The position numbers and the translations under genes were made by a program. A DNA stretch of 64,000 nucleotides, from NCBI GenBank assembly GCA_963675135.1, contig OY776130.1, forward strand, positions 24,110,001 to 24,174,000, read 5' to 3'. This DNA comes from Galeopsis tetrahit (lineage: Eukaryota; Streptophyta; Magnoliopsida; Lamiales; Lamiaceae). Position 1 is the first letter of the stretch, and each line of letters begins with the position of its first letter. The notes under the pieces were generated by a model that saw only the letters and a program-made list of their open reading frames with translations, was not told where the DNA came from and searched no databases. Shown here piece after piece: positions 22,801-33,789 of the stretch.

Positions 22801-23151
22801 TGTTAGAAGGTTTTGTTTTGTTCTTTTATCACTTATGAGACACTCATCTTTAGAGAATTTGACTGAGTAACCAGTGTCACAAAAATGAGAAACAGATAAT
22901 AAATTAAACTTAAGACCTTCTACATATGATACATCATGTACCTCAATGTCACCATTTTTAAGGGTGCCATATCCTTTTGTGTTACCGTGCGCGTTATCAC
23001 CAAAGAAAACTTTTGGACCTTTCTTCTCTATGTAGTTGGTCAGCAGGGCTTTGGTTCCTGTCATGTGAGTTGAGCATCCACTATCTATGTACCAAGTTTC
23101 TCCTGCTAGACCTCCTCTTCTATATAGGTCCCTTCTTTCCTGCAAGAAAAG
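19862..23151 (-). pseudogene. SIRE pol: protease, integrase, reverse transcriptase, RNase H (damaged)
   Basis: Domains in order are protease (DSGCSTHMTG near 23080), GAG-pre-integrase with HHCC cysteines (CDACQQGK), integrase with VVDDYSKF, IRSDKGTEF and PQQNGVAER, RT from about 21350, and RNase H ending at 19862. It lies in the same frame as gag, right after the gag TAA. Lesions are a TAA at 20839-20841 just before the YVDD motif, a one-base loss near 20400 that shifts RNase H into another frame, and glutamate in place of the first RT catalytic aspartate (QMEVKSAFLNG, codon 21052-21054; the Tork-like and nested Copia elements here have QMDV). The first usable start after gag is not an ATG, so pol probably needs readthrough or another strategy. 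This copy should not make working RT. Confidence 0.9.
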
Positions 23152-25554
23152 TTAAGTTTTAGGTACCCATTTTGTTTTGGGTCCTTGGGTGTTAGTACTA
23201 CCCTTGGGAACCCACATATACATTGGTCGTTTAAACAACCTTGAACATTTGAGTTGTTTCCCTCGGGCATCACATAACCAAATCTTACCAGTCTGCCCCT
23301 TGGACTGATCTGATTTGTTCTTTGTGTCAGCTAAGTAATAGTCAAATGGTTTTCCTTTATAGGAGTGTACATACATGATCTTTTGACTAGTTACATTCGG
23401 CCTGGGTGCATTAGCTGGTCGATGCACACGATTATATGGACCATACTCTTCTGTTCTCACAATATCATAAGAGATAGGGGGTGCAAAGAGAACAGATTTG
23501 TTTGGAGAAGACTTCTTCTTCTTGGCTGGAGCAGCATACAGCTGAGACTGTCTCAGGCGAGATGGTCTAGGCTGTCTGCTGTTTCTCTGTACAGGCTTGG
23601 GGTTAGCTTGTCCTTTACCATTTTTGGTTTTGGGATAGTTAGCCTTAGCTGGTACAGATGCCTTTTGGTTCATATTAGGTTCATTGTGTTTAGAACACTC
23701 ACCCTTTTCATGTGTCTGAGTAGTGCACTTGTTAGGTGTACTACCCCCAGCTGGAGAGGATGTAGATGGATTAAGTTCATAACCAAAACCCATCTTATTG
23801 CCATTTGATCTATCATATTCAGAGATACTTTCAATAGTAGTAGAAGCTTTATTGAATTCTGATATCTTTTGATTTAGGCATTCCTTCTCCTTTTCTAAGA
23901 GCTTGTGTGTTTGGAAGAGATCATCGAATTTGGATTGTAGTGAACGAAGTTCCTTAGTTTCCAAGGCTTGAGTTTGTAACATCCCCTCATACAACTGAGT
24001 TATTGTGGTATTTTCTTCCTTAAGAAGTTCCACTTCTCTGGTCAATCTTTCATTCATTGTGACCAACTCAGGGGTGTTATCAAATTTAGCCTTTTTCAAC
24101 TTAGAAATTTCTTTCCTTAGATCCTTATTCTCCTCTTCCACTTCTATGAAAGCTCTAGTGGCAATATCAAGATCACCTTTTACCTTTCTTAAAGATTGAT
24201 AATAGGTGTCTTCTGATTCGCCTTCAGATGAGTTTATCTCATCTGATTGTGAAAAAATAGGTGAATGGAAAGTAGTAGTATAGGAGTTTACCTCATTTTC
24301 ACCTATGGCCATCATAGCTAGGTCGTCTGAATCATCTGAAAAGAGTTGCTCGTCTGGTGATGTAGGGAGTTCATCACTTTGGTATTCAGATTCTTCAGTC
24401 ACCATTGCTTTCTTATCTGAAGTTCTTCTTGGCCTTCTTTCTTTCTTGTCATCCAAATCCAGCTCAGGACATTCATAGACATAATGACCTGGTTTGCCAC
24501 AGTTGAAGCAAGATCCAGGTTTCTGATTTGAGTTGCCTCTCCTTGGAGGAGTGGCATCTCTTCTTCTAGATCCTCGGCTGTCAGATGACTCCACATCCTT
24601 TCTAGGATGTCTTTCTGGTGTTCTTTCTCTGGAACCTCTGGAGGGTGAACTTGCTCTTCTATCTTTGTAGTTTCTATAGAATTTTCTATATTTGCTGTTG
24701 AGAGTGTTCATCCTTTCGAATCTCTTGATCATAAGAGCCATTTGTTCCTTCAGACTCATGTCTGATCCTTCACAGTCTTCTGTTTTCAGAGAGGTCTTGC
24801 CAGATGAGGTGCTTGCAGCTTTTGTATTGGCTGCCTTGAAGGCTACAGTCTTGGAGGTAGATGGGGTTGCAGTTGGCTCATCACTTCCTGAGTTCTCTTC
24901 TCTTTCCAGATCATATTCATGGGCTTTTAGGTTCTGGAATAGAGTTTGAGCAGACCACTTCTTGATATCTTGAGTATCCTTGATGATGGTCTTCTTGAGT
25001 CTCCATTTCTTGGTTAGAGAGTCTAATATCTTTAGATTCTTCTCTCTGTTTGTGTATTTCTTGCCCAGAGACTCTATCTCATTGATGATCTTGGTAAATC
25101 TATTGTCTAACTGATCAATAGACTCTTCTGGTTGCATCTTGAAGTGTTCGAACTTCTTGACTGCTGTAGACAACTTGGATTCCTTGATCAGCTCAGTTCC
25201 TTCACAGAGAAGTGCCAATGCCTCCCACATTTCTCTGGCTGACTCACAGTGAATTACCTTTGCAATGTACTCATTTGGAAGAGTTTGCATTATGTAATCT
25301 TGAGCAATGCTATCAAGATTTGATTGCTTCATCTCTTCTGGTGTGAGGTCCTTCATGGGCTTTGGAACCAGCTCTCCAACTGGGACTTCTGGATCACCAT
25401 TTGCAGTGTTGACTGTCATGATGGTGATCGGGCCTTCTGTGATTACAGACCACATCTTGTAGTGGACTGATGTGAGATTCTTCCTCATCCGGATCTTCCA
25501 GTAATCATAATCCTCAACTGAAAACTTAGGCAACTTTCTCATGTTAGCACTCAT
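23152..25554 (-). CDS. SIRE gag (capsid/nucleocapsid), 800 residues
   Basis: Gag forms the cytoplasmic particle that packages element RNA. The ATG at 25554 opens MSANMRKLPKFSVEDYDYW, the usual N-terminal gag motif of plant Copia elements. A gag-polypeptide (UBN2-type) domain follows to about residue 220. The CCHC zinc knuckle CFNCGKPGHYVYEC is near residue 348. A coiled coil lies about 465-560, and the C-terminus is basic and proline-rich. No internal stop is present. It ends in TAA at 23152-23154, and pol resumes in the same frame seven codons of leader later, so a gag-pol fusion would need stop readthrough. Being the intact structural gene, it could support particle formation even though pol is broken. 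Confidence 0.9.
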   Translation of the reverse strand: MSANMRKLPKFSVEDYDYWKIRMRKNLTSVHYKMWSVITEGPITIMTVNTANGDPEVPVGELVPKPMKDLTPEEMKQSNLDSIAQDYIMQTLPNEYIAKVIHCESAREMWEALALLCEGTELIKESKLSTAVKKFEHFKMQPEESIDQLDNRFTKIINEIESLGKKYTNREKNLKILDSLTKKWRLKKTIIKDTQDIKKWSAQTLFQNLKAHEYDLEREENSGSDEPTATPSTSKTVAFKAANTKAASTSSGKTSLKTEDCEGSDMSLKEQMALMIKRFERMNTLNSKYRKFYRNYKDRRASSPSRGSRERTPERHPRKDVESSDSRGSRRRDATPPRRGNSNQKPGSCFNCGKPGHYVYECPELDLDDKKERRPRRTSDKKAMVTEESEYQSDELPTSPDEQLFSDDSDDLAMMAIGENEVNSYTTTFHSPIFSQSDEINSSEGESEDTYYQSLRKVKGDLDIATRAFIEVEEENKDLRKEISKLKKAKFDNTPELVTMNERLTREVELLKEENTTITQLYEGMLQTQALETKELRSLQSKFDDLFQTHKLLEKEKECLNQKISEFNKASTTIESISEYDRSNGNKMGFGYELNPSTSSPAGGSTPNKCTTQTHEKGECSKHNEPNMNQKASVPAKANYPKTKNGKGQANPKPVQRNSRQPRPSRLRQSQLYAAPAKKKKSSPNKSVLFAPPISYDIVRTEEYGPYNRVHRPANAPRPNVTSQKIMYVHSYKGKPFDYYLADTKNKSDQSKGQTGKIWLCDARGKQLKCSRLFKRPMYMWVPKGSTNTQGPKTKWVPKT

Positions 25555-25666
25555 GCTGTATGAATTTTCAAAAACAAGTTTTTCAAAAAGATCTGTTCAA
25601 GAGGACTACAGAAAGACTCCCTCAAGTCTTCTGATAATCTAGAGACAGTAGTCCGTTACAACCACT

Positions 25667-25678
25667 GCTCTGATACCA
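25667..25678 (-). other. SIRE primer binding site (initiator tRNA-Met)
   Basis: The minus strand reads TGGTATCAGAGC, complementary to the 3' end of plant initiator Met tRNA, two bases inside the 5' LTR. This is the usual primer of Copia elements. Confidence 0.95.
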
Positions 25679-25680
25679 CT

Positions 25681-27118
25681 TGTTGGTCCCTGAACGAGTA
25701 GTGAATGGGATTAAAGTCTAGAGGGGAGGGGTGAATAGACTTTAAAACTTTTTTCAAACAGAGTTGGGAACCTCTTCTGATTGCTATGTCAACTGGACTG
25801 CAAGTCTGCTGGTCCAGATGACTATAGTGATCTGATTGTTAAGGTTATATGCGGAATTATGGTGGCCCTTGTTTAGACTCGTTCTGGTAACTTGTTTTAC
25901 TTAATGAAAATACTCAGCTGATGCTGGTTTGAAAGTTATGGCCTGTTTTAAAGAGTGTTGAAATAACAGTATGCACTATATAATAAGGAATGTAAATACA
26001 GAAATGTAAAGTGCAGAAAGTAAATAACACCGGATTTATAGTGGTTCGGATATACGATCCTACGTCCACTCTCACGTCCTAACGTGATGTTTAATCCCTT
26101 TAATTTCCACAAATTACAAGGGTCTTGTCCTTTATAGTCCCAAGGTTAGGACTTTGAGATCTGAGCCGTCCTAACAGCTGCGGTCTCCACAAGTGATTGT
26201 AAGCACTTGCACTTTTATGGGTTTCAAAAACTTTAACCTTTCGGTGAGGGTTTGGGGTTTTTGAGATGTATCCAACTAATGGTTCAAGCTTATAATATGC
26301 TTAACCACTGTGCCTAAAACAAATGATATATAATATGAACAGGTTTCAGGTTCTTAAGGGTTGGATAGGAAGCACTTAAGAGCTAAGGATAATCTAATGG
26401 ATTTCTGGCTCTTGGAGAACTCTTAGAACAATATGGCTTTTGCTTGATTGCTTGCTTAGCTTTTGAATTCTCGCTTGTGTCTTCTCTATGTAGTGATTTC
26501 TCATCCTCTTGTATTTATAATGGAGATTGGGTGCAACTAGCCGTTGGAGTTGACTAGCCGTTTGAGCAATCTTTCCATAATAGCTTGATTCCTTGATTCC
26601 AGCCGCTTGATTGCTTCAATCCTGGGATCATGTCAATCTTCTAAATAAGGTAGGTCTTCGTTTGAATTGCAAGATGACTTAGGAATCAGCCGAGTCCTGG
26701 AAGAGCACATAGTCTTCTGATCTGTACTTCTAGTCTTCTGACTACTCTTCTGGCCTTAGGTCTTCTGTCTTCTGATATCAGACGAGTAACACTCTTCTGA
26801 TCTGGAAATTCTTTGTACTGCTTTAGGCCATCTTCAATCTGGGACTCCATCAGATAGGTAGGTATACAAGCACCTTAACTTATCTGGTCTTCAAGGATCT
26901 TCTAGTCTTCATGTCTTCTACTCTTCTCATCTTGAGGATAGGCATGTAAGCCAAGACTGTGCTGATCAGCTGATATCAATATAGTTGATCACACAAGACT
27001 AGTCTAAGCTGTTCTATACAAGTCAGCTGATCCTATTACATTTATAAACTCTAAGTGTTTTGGCCATCAAAACTATTCTAACATCAAGTGGGGCTTAGGG
27101 TGAATTTATATCCCAACA
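25681..27118 (-). repeat. SIRE element 5' LTR (right on plus strand)
   Basis: 1438 bp with TGTTGG...CCCAACA ends and a minus-oriented TATA box at 26519-26512. This LTR would drive the element transcript. It is nearly identical to 12573-14009. Confidence 0.95.
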
Positions 27119-27960
27119 AAACAATATAACAATAATGAATGAAATAAAACAATAAACAACACAATATTTATAGTGGTTCGAACAACATGTTCTACATCCA
27201 CTCTCACTAATCAGATAGTGAAATTATATTCCTTGCTAACTTTATAGTCCCAAGAGAAGACTTTTGATCGAGAAACACAACACTTGGTGTATACATATCT
27301 ACTTGTTGGTTAGAGAACAAGTACCCTTTACAATGATTTTTGGTTCCTAACTTGTAAAAATAAAGAGTGTTAATAACCAACCCAATGTTAAAGAATCACA
27401 CTATTTTTCTAAGCACTAAAGATAGGATTCTTAAAGCTGGCTTGGATTCGGAAACTTAGAGCTAAGGATTTGAAATCTTTTCTGGCTCTAAAGAACTCGA
27501 TTGGTGGCTTTTCAGAATGTTTGGTGTTCTTGAGTACTCCTGAATTTGAGAGTTCTTGCTTGTGGAGTTTCTGTAAGTTGTTCCAAAGAACAAGTCTTGT
27601 ATTTATAGAGGATTCAAGCTTCAAACTAGCCGTTGGTGAGAAACTAGCCGTTGCATGCAATCTTCTATATTTGGGTAGAGATCTTCATGATTAGATGTAT
27701 TCCTTGAATTCTGGTACGACATTTCCTTAAATGGAAATGTGCATTAAATGTCCATTTAATGCATTGTAAAAATTTGCAAAGTTCTCTGAATCCCTAGTCC
27801 AAGTCAACTTCATATATGTGTTGTCATTTTCTCAGTGGTCCACATCAGTCGAGTTGTTAGACTTAAGGTCTTGTCTTTTGTTTGAGCAATTCAGATGTTA
27901 TATGACATTCTATTTGTCTTCTGTTATCTTTTGCCTTTAATGCATCTTCAATGAATGCTC
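27119..27960 (-). repeat. Older, diverged SIRE-like LTR fragment
   Basis: The order of motifs follows the young LTR: ATTTATAGTGGTTCG, CATCCACTCTCAC, TATAGTCCCAAG, then a minus TATA box (27608-27600) and ACTAGCCGTTG repeats. The sequence is clearly diverged. The young SIRE element landed at its left edge. It ends against MATE pseudogene sequence near 27960. No partner LTR or internal region is seen. Confidence 0.7.
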
Positions 27961-28897
27961 CTTCTTCAGGGTGTTATCATCTTAAATGCTAACTGTCATC
28001 TGATCAATCAGATTTTGAAACTGCTTCGACAGAGCCACCAAATCGCCGGGAAGTTTTCTCTGTTATTTGCCTATGCTTTGAACTTTCCTCTACATAAATT
28101 TTTGTACTTGTTTTTTGGATTTCATCTTCTTTTGAGCTGGATAGTACTCGTGATTAAGCTTGAAAAAGGCCTTGTTGGTGCTGCTACATCGTGGTGGCTT
28201 GTTGTTTTAGCTTAGATTGTTTATGTTGTATTTCCAGATTCATGGACTGGACTTTTTATGAAAGCTTTTAAATTACTTGCTAGTTTTATGAAATTGTCTC
28301 TTGCATCAGCTTTAATGTTGTGGTAAGTTCTGGACATCCCTTGAAATAGTCGTCGATGTTATGTATGTATAAATAAACGAGTAGTCTTTGGTTGCAGCTT
28401 GGAGATGTGGTATTTTACTCTTGTGATCCTTATGGTTGGATGGTTGAAGAACTCGGAAATCACGGTGGATGCTATATCTATTTGGTTTGTTTTTCTTCGC
28501 TCTTCTTTGACAACTTTCAGTTCAATTAATGTTTTCTTATTACATCTATTACTTAAGATTTCAATGCTGCTATCAGGTTACAATACAATATTTAAATAAA
28601 AAAACAATTCAAGCCCTGTTTTTATAGAAATTGCGATGCATTCGTGTTGTAAATTTGCAGCATTGGTGTTTCCAATGAATTGGGGGCTAATAATTCGAAA
28701 GCTGTGATTTTTTCCGTCTTAATTATTGTCGTCACATCAACAATCTTCGGCTTAATATTCAAAGTTGCAATCATTGCAACTAAAAACACCTACCCAAGAT
28801 TGTTTTCTAGCAAAGTGGAAACCATAAAGGAGACATCCAATCTTAGATATTTCTTAGCAGCAACGATGTTCCTCAATAGTATTCACTCCTTGACTTA
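27961..28897 (+). pseudogene. DETOXIFICATION (MATE) transporter gene fragment
   Basis: MATE proteins export toxins, metabolites or hormones across plasma or vacuolar membranes in exchange for protons. Remaining exons: about 27975-28322 (LIVQ-rich helices, GLVGAATSWW, then SWTGLFMKAF), 28398-28483 (LEMWYFTLVILM, then NSEITVDAISI), a remnant near 28561-28578, and about 28661-28896 (VSNELGANNSKA, ending FLNSIHSL). The junction 28322/28398 restores the expected cysteine codon, so the ancestral intron is still recognisable. Stops (for example near 28215), a decayed middle exon and missing N- and C-terminal ends show it is dead. It is bounded by LTR-type sequence on the left and Copia gag on the right. 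Confidence 0.8.
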
Positions 28898-29549
28898 ACA
28901 CATCAGTATCCTTAGCTTATTCTATAGTACATATCTTAGGTTCAAAACGTTTAGGGACTGATCTAAGAATTTTATGTACTAACCTTTGATTGGATATTGG
29001 ATCTCCAAGAGAATGATCTTCATTTGAAATCTCAGTCAACTTTTCATTGTAAGATGAAATGGTTTCATCTTATTTCATCCTCAGATTCTCGAACTTGGTT
29101 CCAAGCATACGAAGTCTGGTTCTTCGTACACTATCCGATCATTCACAATGCTCTTGCAATCGATCCCATGCATCTTTAGAAGATATGCAGTTTGATATGA
29201 TTTTGAACATTGAGGCATCAGTTGAGGTGAAGATTGCATTCAACGCCTTTGAATTGTAGCTAGCGGCTGTGATTTCATCATTTGTCCAGTCAAGCTCTCT
29301 CTTGATCCGAGCTTCATTATCTTCATCCGCCGTGGTTCTTGGTTAAGTCCAACCAGCAAGAACACTCCTCCAGGATCGTTCATCAATGGATTTGATGTAC
29401 ATTCTCATCTTAGGTTTCCAGAAAGCATAGTTTGTGCCATCTAGAATCGGAGGCTTTAGTGCGGGTGAAAGTGGATACTCCATTTCAGATTTACACACTC
29501 TAAGCAGAATCTCTACTTAGTGTATCAAGTAGTTGGCTCTGATACCAAC
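28898..29549 (-). pseudogene. Copia gag fragment with primer site, minus strand
   Basis: Read on the minus strand from 29480, it begins MEYPLSPALKPPILDGTNY, a typical Copia gag start. It continues with ALNAIFTSTDASMFK and SSKDAWDRL motifs, with several stops. Just upstream TGGTATCAGAGCC at 29547-29535 is an initiator-Met primer site adjoining the LTR at 29550. The rest of this element is missing; gag ends against the MATE pseudogene at about 28897. Confidence 0.8.
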
Positions 29550-30324
29550 TGAAAGTGTGTGTGTGTGCGTGCGAAATTAGAGATGTTGTCTGTCGTGTTG
29601 GCACTGTCGAGACAACACTATGCAGCGGAAATTAACTTGCACGTACTGAAAATAGAAGTATTCAAAATTTGCATAGATTATAAAATAATTTATGTTGTTC
29701 ACTATATTAAATATGTGAAACGATTACAACCTCTTAGAGGTGTATAAAAACACTACGAAAGTGTAAATGATTTACTAAGTTCTATGAAACTATCTCCCTC
29801 ATAGATCTATACACATAACCTAGTAAATAAGACTATGTTCAAACACACTATTATTCGGGTTTACAATAATGTGAAGAACTACAAGAAGAAACAATAATTT
29901 TCCTAACTAGAAGCGTACAGAGCGTTCAATAGTGTAGTAGTCGATTTCAGCTTTTCTTCTTATGTATCTTGTGTTGAGGCAGCTACTGTATTTATAGGCT
30001 TCATGGACGAACTGTCATCAACTCCCATGATCATCACAGCCGTGAGATCATGCGGTTAAGAAACTTCTCTCCACCACTCCTAGAATGTAGGGACTTGTTA
30101 TACCATGTCTAATAACTTCTCACTCCCACGAAGTGGCATGACTTGGTGTTGCCCACGTCTTCTAACTGCTCTAGGGGACATCATTAGACAACAAGCGTAA
30201 GATCGGAGTTAGTGAGAAAAGGAAGGGCAAATTCTGATGTTGTCATAAGTGTTGGGAACATTAAACACAACACTCGGCTGTTAGTGTTGGATCATTTAAC
30301 AAAACACTTATCTCAACATCAACA
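29550..30324 (-). repeat. LTR of the minus-strand Copia fragment
   Basis: It starts TGAAAGTGTG next to the primer site and probably ends ...ATCAACA at 30324, where Tork-like protease sequence begins. A minus TATA box (CTATAAATA) lies near 29994-29986. The end next to the primer site (CACACTTTCA, read on the minus strand) matches the LTR end of the nested Copia at 51613, so the families are related. Confidence 0.65.
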
Positions 30325-33236
30325 AGCTCCATATAGGAAATCATGCCTCGTCTGATGTGGCTGTTGTTGGAACTGTTGTACTTAAGCTTACGTTCGGCAA
30401 GGAGCTTAAGTTGAAGGATGTGATGCATGTCCCGGACATCCGCAAGAATCTGATCTCCGGCTCTTTTCTAGTTAGTCATCAGTTTAAACTAGTTTTTGAG
30501 TATGACAAAGTTGTAATTAGCAAGTTTGGACAGTTCCTTGGTCGAGGTTATCTCGAGAATGGTCTGTTCAAAATGAATGTAATGGTTGTAAGCCGTAAAG
30601 GCAAGAAAGTTATCAATGAAAACGTTTCTACTTCTTCTTACATCGTTGAGTGTTCCTATTTATGGCATTTAAGATTATGACATGTAAATCTAAAATCTAT
30701 AAAGCGCTTAGTAAATCTTGATTTACTTAAAATCACTGATATTGAAACACCTAAAAGGTGTGAGATATGTGTTGAAGCTAAAATGACAAAGTTGCCATTT
30801 AATTATGTGGAAAGGGACACTGCTCCTCTAGATTTAATCCATACGGATGTATGTGATTTGAAGTTTGTGCAACTTAGAGGTGGCAAAAAGTATTTCATTA
30901 CTTTTATTGATGATTGCACAAGATTTTGCTACGTTTATCTCTTCTGAAGTAAAGATGAAGCTATCGAAGCTTTTAAACTTTACAAGAATGAAGTAGAAAA
31001 TCAACTCAGCACTCGAATTAAAGCAATTCGAAGTGATAGAGGAGGGGAATATGTAGCACCTTTTGAGTAGTTATATGTCGAGTCTGGCATCATACATCAA
31101 ACTACAGCCCCTTACTCACCTCAATCTAATGGTGTTGCAGAAAGGAAGAACCGAACATTAAAGGGGATGATGAACGCAATGTTAATCAGCTCGGGTTTAC
31201 CGCATAATCTGTGGGGGGAAGCCATCATATCGGCTAACCACATTCTGAACAAAATTCCACATAAAACAAAGGATCTGACACCTTATGAAATGTGGAAAAA
31301 GCGGAAACCATCCTACAAATACCTTAAAGTGTGGGGGTGTCTATCAAAGGTTGAAGTGCCTGCTCCTAAACAAGTTAGAATTTGCCCTAAAACAGTCGAT
31401 TGCATCTTTGTAGGATATGCACTTAACAATAGTGCTTAGAGGTTTCTGATTCATAAATCAGAAATACCTGACATGTCAGAAGGCACTATGATAGAATCAA
31501 GGAATGCAATCTTCTTTGAAAATATCTTTCCCAATAAAGATAAAAAAGATGTGAGACATGATAATAAGAGATCTCACATAGAAGAAGAAGTTGTTGGTCC
31601 TTCGACTCAAGAGAACGAAGAACCGAGACACAGCAAAAGAGCAAAGATTGCCAAGACTTTTGGTCCTGACTTCATTACTTATGTAATTGAAGATGAACCC
31701 AAGTCTATAAAAGAAGCTCTATCAAGACCAGATGTATCATTCTGGCAAGAAGCTATTAATAGCGAGATTTATTCTATTCTGTAGAACAATACGTGGGAGT
31801 TGGTTGATCTCCATAGAGGTTGCAAGACCTTAGGATGCAAGTGGATCCTTAGAAGAAAATATAAAGCAGATGGATCAATTGACAAGTATAAAGCTCGTTT
31901 GGTTGCAAAGGGCTTTAGGCAAAAAGAAGGGTATGATTTCTTTGATACCTATTCCCCAGTTATGAGGATTACCTCCATTCGGGTGTTAATTGCGATTACT
32001 GTTGTGCACAATCTCGAGATTCATCAAATGGATGTTAAGACTGCATTTCTAAATGGGAAATTAATTGAAGAAATATACATGGATCAACCTGAAGGGTTTA
32101 TAGCACCTGGCAACGAGAGAAAGGTGTGTAGACTTGTTCGATCACTGTATGGACTTAAGCAAGCTCCAAAGCAGTGGCATCTGAAGTTTGATGAAACCAT
32201 GTTGTCAAATGGTTTCAAGATCAACGAATGTGACAAATGTGTGTATGTGAAAAATACACCAAAAGGATTTGTCATCATGTGTCTTTATGTAGATGACATT
32301 TTGACCATGGGCAGTAGCAATGTCATGATTATGGAAACAAAAGCCATGTTAAAACGCAGTTTTGATATGAAAGACATGGGATTGGCTGATGTGATTCTAG
32401 GAATCAAGATCGAGAGAAAGTCTAATGGAATCTCCTTGACACAATCTCACTATGTTGAGAGTGTGTTAAAGAAGTTCAATGCCTTTAATGATCCACCTGC
32501 CAAGACGCCAATGGAGCTCAATGTACACTTGAGCAAGAATTGAGGCGATCCGGTTGCACAACTTGAATATGCAAGAATCATAGGAAGTGTGATGTATATT
32601 ACAAACTGTACACGCCCGGATCTTGCCTGTTCAGTGAACAAGTTGAGTAGATTCACGAGCAATCCTAATAAAGAGCACTGGAAGGCTCTTAGAAGGGTTC
32701 TTAGGTACTTAAAGTACACTATTGATTATGGGCTTCACTACACAAGGTTTCCGGCGGTACTTGAAGGGTACAGTGACGACAATTGGATTTCTGACACGAA
32801 TGAGTCATTTTCCACTAGTGGATATGTGTTCACTATTGGAGGTGTTGCCGTATCGTGGAGATCAACGAAACAAACTTGTATTGCCCGGTCCACGATGGAA
32901 TCAGAATTCATAGCTTTGGATAAAACTGGTGAAGAAGCCGAGTGGCTTCGAAATTTCCTCGAGGACATTCTATGTTGGAACAAACCCGTGCCTACTGTGA
33001 TGGTACACTGTGATTGTCAAGCCACCGTTGGCAGGGCTTTGAACGACATGTATAACGGAAAGTCGAGACACATACGTCGTCGACATAATTCTGTTAGACA
33101 TCTGATCTCGAGTGGTGTGATGTCAATTGACTATGTAAGGTTAAAAGACAATATAGCGGATCCGCTTACGAAAGGAATAAACCGAGATCAAATTAATAAG
33201 TTGCTAGAAGGAATGGGTTTAAAATCCACAAAGTAA
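30325..33236 (+). pseudogene. Tork-like Ty1/Copia pol fragment (protease end to RNase H)
   Basis: A single frame runs from within the protease (LTFGKELKLKDVMHVPDIRKN) through GAG-pre-integrase, integrase (DDCTRF-like, IRSDRGGEY, SPQSNGVAERKNR), RT (QMDVKTAFLNG, YVDDILTM) and RNase H to the stop at 33234. The frame never shifts, but six stops interrupt it: 30678, 30945, 31068, 31437, 31782 and 32541. At least four of these are one C-to-T step from a sense codon in a methylatable context (CGA or CAG). The gag and 5' LTR are gone; another element's LTR abuts the protease at 30324. It is an old, silenced copy. Confidence 0.9.
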
Positions 33237-33789
33237 CAGCTGAAACAGTGGTAACCCAACCATGTTGACTGGAGATCCCAAGAACTTGGTTCAATGGGAA
33301 AACTAAGCTGTGAATGTTGAGTTGGAACACTTGGTTATCCAAACCATTCCTTAGAAAAGCACAGCACCAAGTGTTGTCCCGTAAGTTTTGTGGTAAGGCT
33401 AAGTCTATGACTTTTAATGGTTCCCAAAGACCTCCGGGAGGTAGAGTATAGTGGGATACTCAATATGGGATACCACCTATATAAGTGAGAAGTAAGGCCG
33501 CTTCATAAATAGCACTTAAGAAATCAAAGGGTGTCCATGGCCGAAATGGACAAAAACGTGAGAACGAAACACGTTTGAGACGTTGTTGTGTCAGCACCGT
33601 TGTCTCAGTGCACACTAAGGAGGAGGAGTTCAAGGCATCGCGTCCACTAAGCCGCCAGTGTACTCGACATTGATTGACTACGGAAGGTTCAAGGTCACAA
33701 GCCACATTTCCGAATGCAATAGAGTCCCAAAGGAACTGGATTGCGAGTCTGCATGATTATAGGTAGTAATTTCCACTCATGTGGGAGAT
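33237..33789 (+). other. Tork-like element 3' noncoding region
   Basis: It follows RNase H and ends in a purine-rich tract GTGGGAGATTG immediately before the LTR. No gene is seen. Confidence 0.65.

Larger units (their letters stand above)
12573..27118 (-). mobile_element. Complete SIRE/Maximus-type Ty1/Copia element, 14.5 kb
   Basis: Two LTRs (12573-14009 and 25681-27118) enclose, on the minus strand, a primer site, gag, pol and a large third ORF. The 5-bp AAACA lies directly outside both ends (12568-12572 and 27119-27123), the target duplication left by integration. By eye the LTRs differ at about five positions in 1437, so the insertion is recent. LTRs over 1 kb, an initiator-Met primer site, and a long extra ORF after RNase H fit the SIRE/Maximus lineage. 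Gag and the third ORF are open; pol carries a stop, a frameshift and an altered catalytic residue. It sits between the SABATH gene and an older related LTR piece. Confidence 0.95.
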
